From positions 18,010 to 82,009 of the forward strand of contig JAZKZV010000022.1 in NCBI GenBank assembly GCA_045612845.1: 64,000 nucleotides of DNA, in the 5' to 3' direction. This stretch comes from Ornithomonoglobus_A sp045612845 (GTDB lineage Bacteria > Bacillota > Clostridia > UBA1381). Made by a program: the position numbers and the translations under genes. Below are positions 63,844 through 64,000 of the stretch, in pieces; the stretch's first letter is position 1; every line of letters starts with the position of its first letter. Under the pieces are notes generated by a model that was not told the origin of the DNA, ran no database searches, and worked only from the letters and a program-made list of their open reading frames with translations.

Positions 63844-63873
63844 TTGACAAAATAAGCAAAAAAATGGTACAAT
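63844..63873 (+). promoter_or_regulatory. Promoter of the last, partial gene
   Basis: TTGACA (63844-63849), 18-bp spacer, TACAAT (63868-63873). Confidence 0.7.
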
Positions 63874-63906
63874 ATTCACACAATATAAACAAAAGGAGAG
63901 AAAAAT

Positions 63907-64000
63907 ATGAAAAAAATTTTGTCATCATTACTTGCAATAGTTATGATTATATCATCATTAGGTGTTGTAAGTGCAGCAAACGACTGGGCAAGAGCAAGCG
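63907..64000 (+). CDS. Secreted protein, 5' end only
   Basis: The first 31 codons are in the window: MKKILSSLLAIVMIISSLG followed by VVSAANDWARA. This is a complete signal peptide with cleavage near VSA/AN. AAAGGAGAG precedes ATG. The start of the mature part (NDWA..A) is compatible with an SLH protein or a stalk-domain protein, but nothing more can be said. Confidence 0.75.
   Translation, partial: MKKILSSLLAIVMIISSLGVVSAANDWARAS

Overview
The window is a 64 kb piece of a low-GC, Gram-positive chromosome, most likely from an anaerobic Clostridia member (Bacillota) of gut or similar habitat. The evidence is AT-rich intergenic DNA, strong AGGAGG-type ribosome sites, near-consensus TTGACA/TATAAT promoters, S-layer-homology (SLH) surface proteins, a GerMN-domain protein, a nadK-argR-recN cluster, PPi-type phosphofructokinase, folate-dependent TrmFO, an FtsK/SpoIIIE translocase and a clostridial-type tmRNA. 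Nearly all of it is ordinary, tightly packed chromosome. I see no phage, transposase or CRISPR array.

Layout. 1-7 kb: an SLH surface protein, an HI0933-type flavoprotein, a small membrane protein, a zinc-ribbon/YARHG protein, MntP and a PPi-type phosphofructokinase. 7-15 kb: two catabolic modules, each next to a divergent or adjacent AraC regulator. The first is an M81 (MlrC-like) metallopeptidase, an M24 creatinase-like protein that lacks the metal-binding aspartates, and an ASRT-family small-molecule-binding protein. The second is a DUF5696-like putative glycosidase with an MFS transporter. 15-22 kb: tmRNA, an exported amidase, a DUF4886 protein, PcrA, a degenerate galactokinase-like protein, a TSCPD protein, a GerMN protein and tRNA-Thr(GGU). 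22-28 kb: a protein with an SseB-like C-terminus, a second SLH protein and a phosphosugar mutase. 28-34 kb: nadK-argR-recN-(membrane Zn protein)-proB-proA, reading as one operon. 34-38 kb: leuC-leuD-leuB and a DUF6873 GME-fold protein on the minus strand. 38-45 kb: ftsZ, a nucleoid-associated protein, a Cys-rich protein of a spore-coat-like type, a stand-alone GMP synthetase ATPase subunit, and a membrane-anchored nuclease. 45-62.8 kb: a long minus-strand run of housekeeping genes (trmH-type methyltransferase, dprA, topA, trmFO, a thioredoxin-fold protein, a membrane protein, hisS, a MATE exporter, ftsK, ygiQ, folD, an AEC transporter, an unknown barrel-like protein and a DUF2148 ferredoxin-like protein). 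62.9-64 kb: a ZIP transporter and the start of a secreted protein that runs off the window.

The most notable structure is at 42451-43569. The last 14 bp at the 3' end of guaA (GAGTGGGAATAATT) is repeated perfectly 1105 bp downstream, where it is followed at once by what looks like guaA's own terminator. Between the copies lie one DUF4428/SHOCT-type gene and, near each end, a pair of direct TGACAACAC repeats resembling integrase arm sites, but no integrase. This reads as a non-autonomous or decayed mini-island at the well-known guaA integration site. Other leads are the galactokinase-like pseudokinase, the creatinase-like/M81/ASRT operon, a 125-bp overlap of the ygiQ tail with folD, and the separate GMP synthetase subunit.
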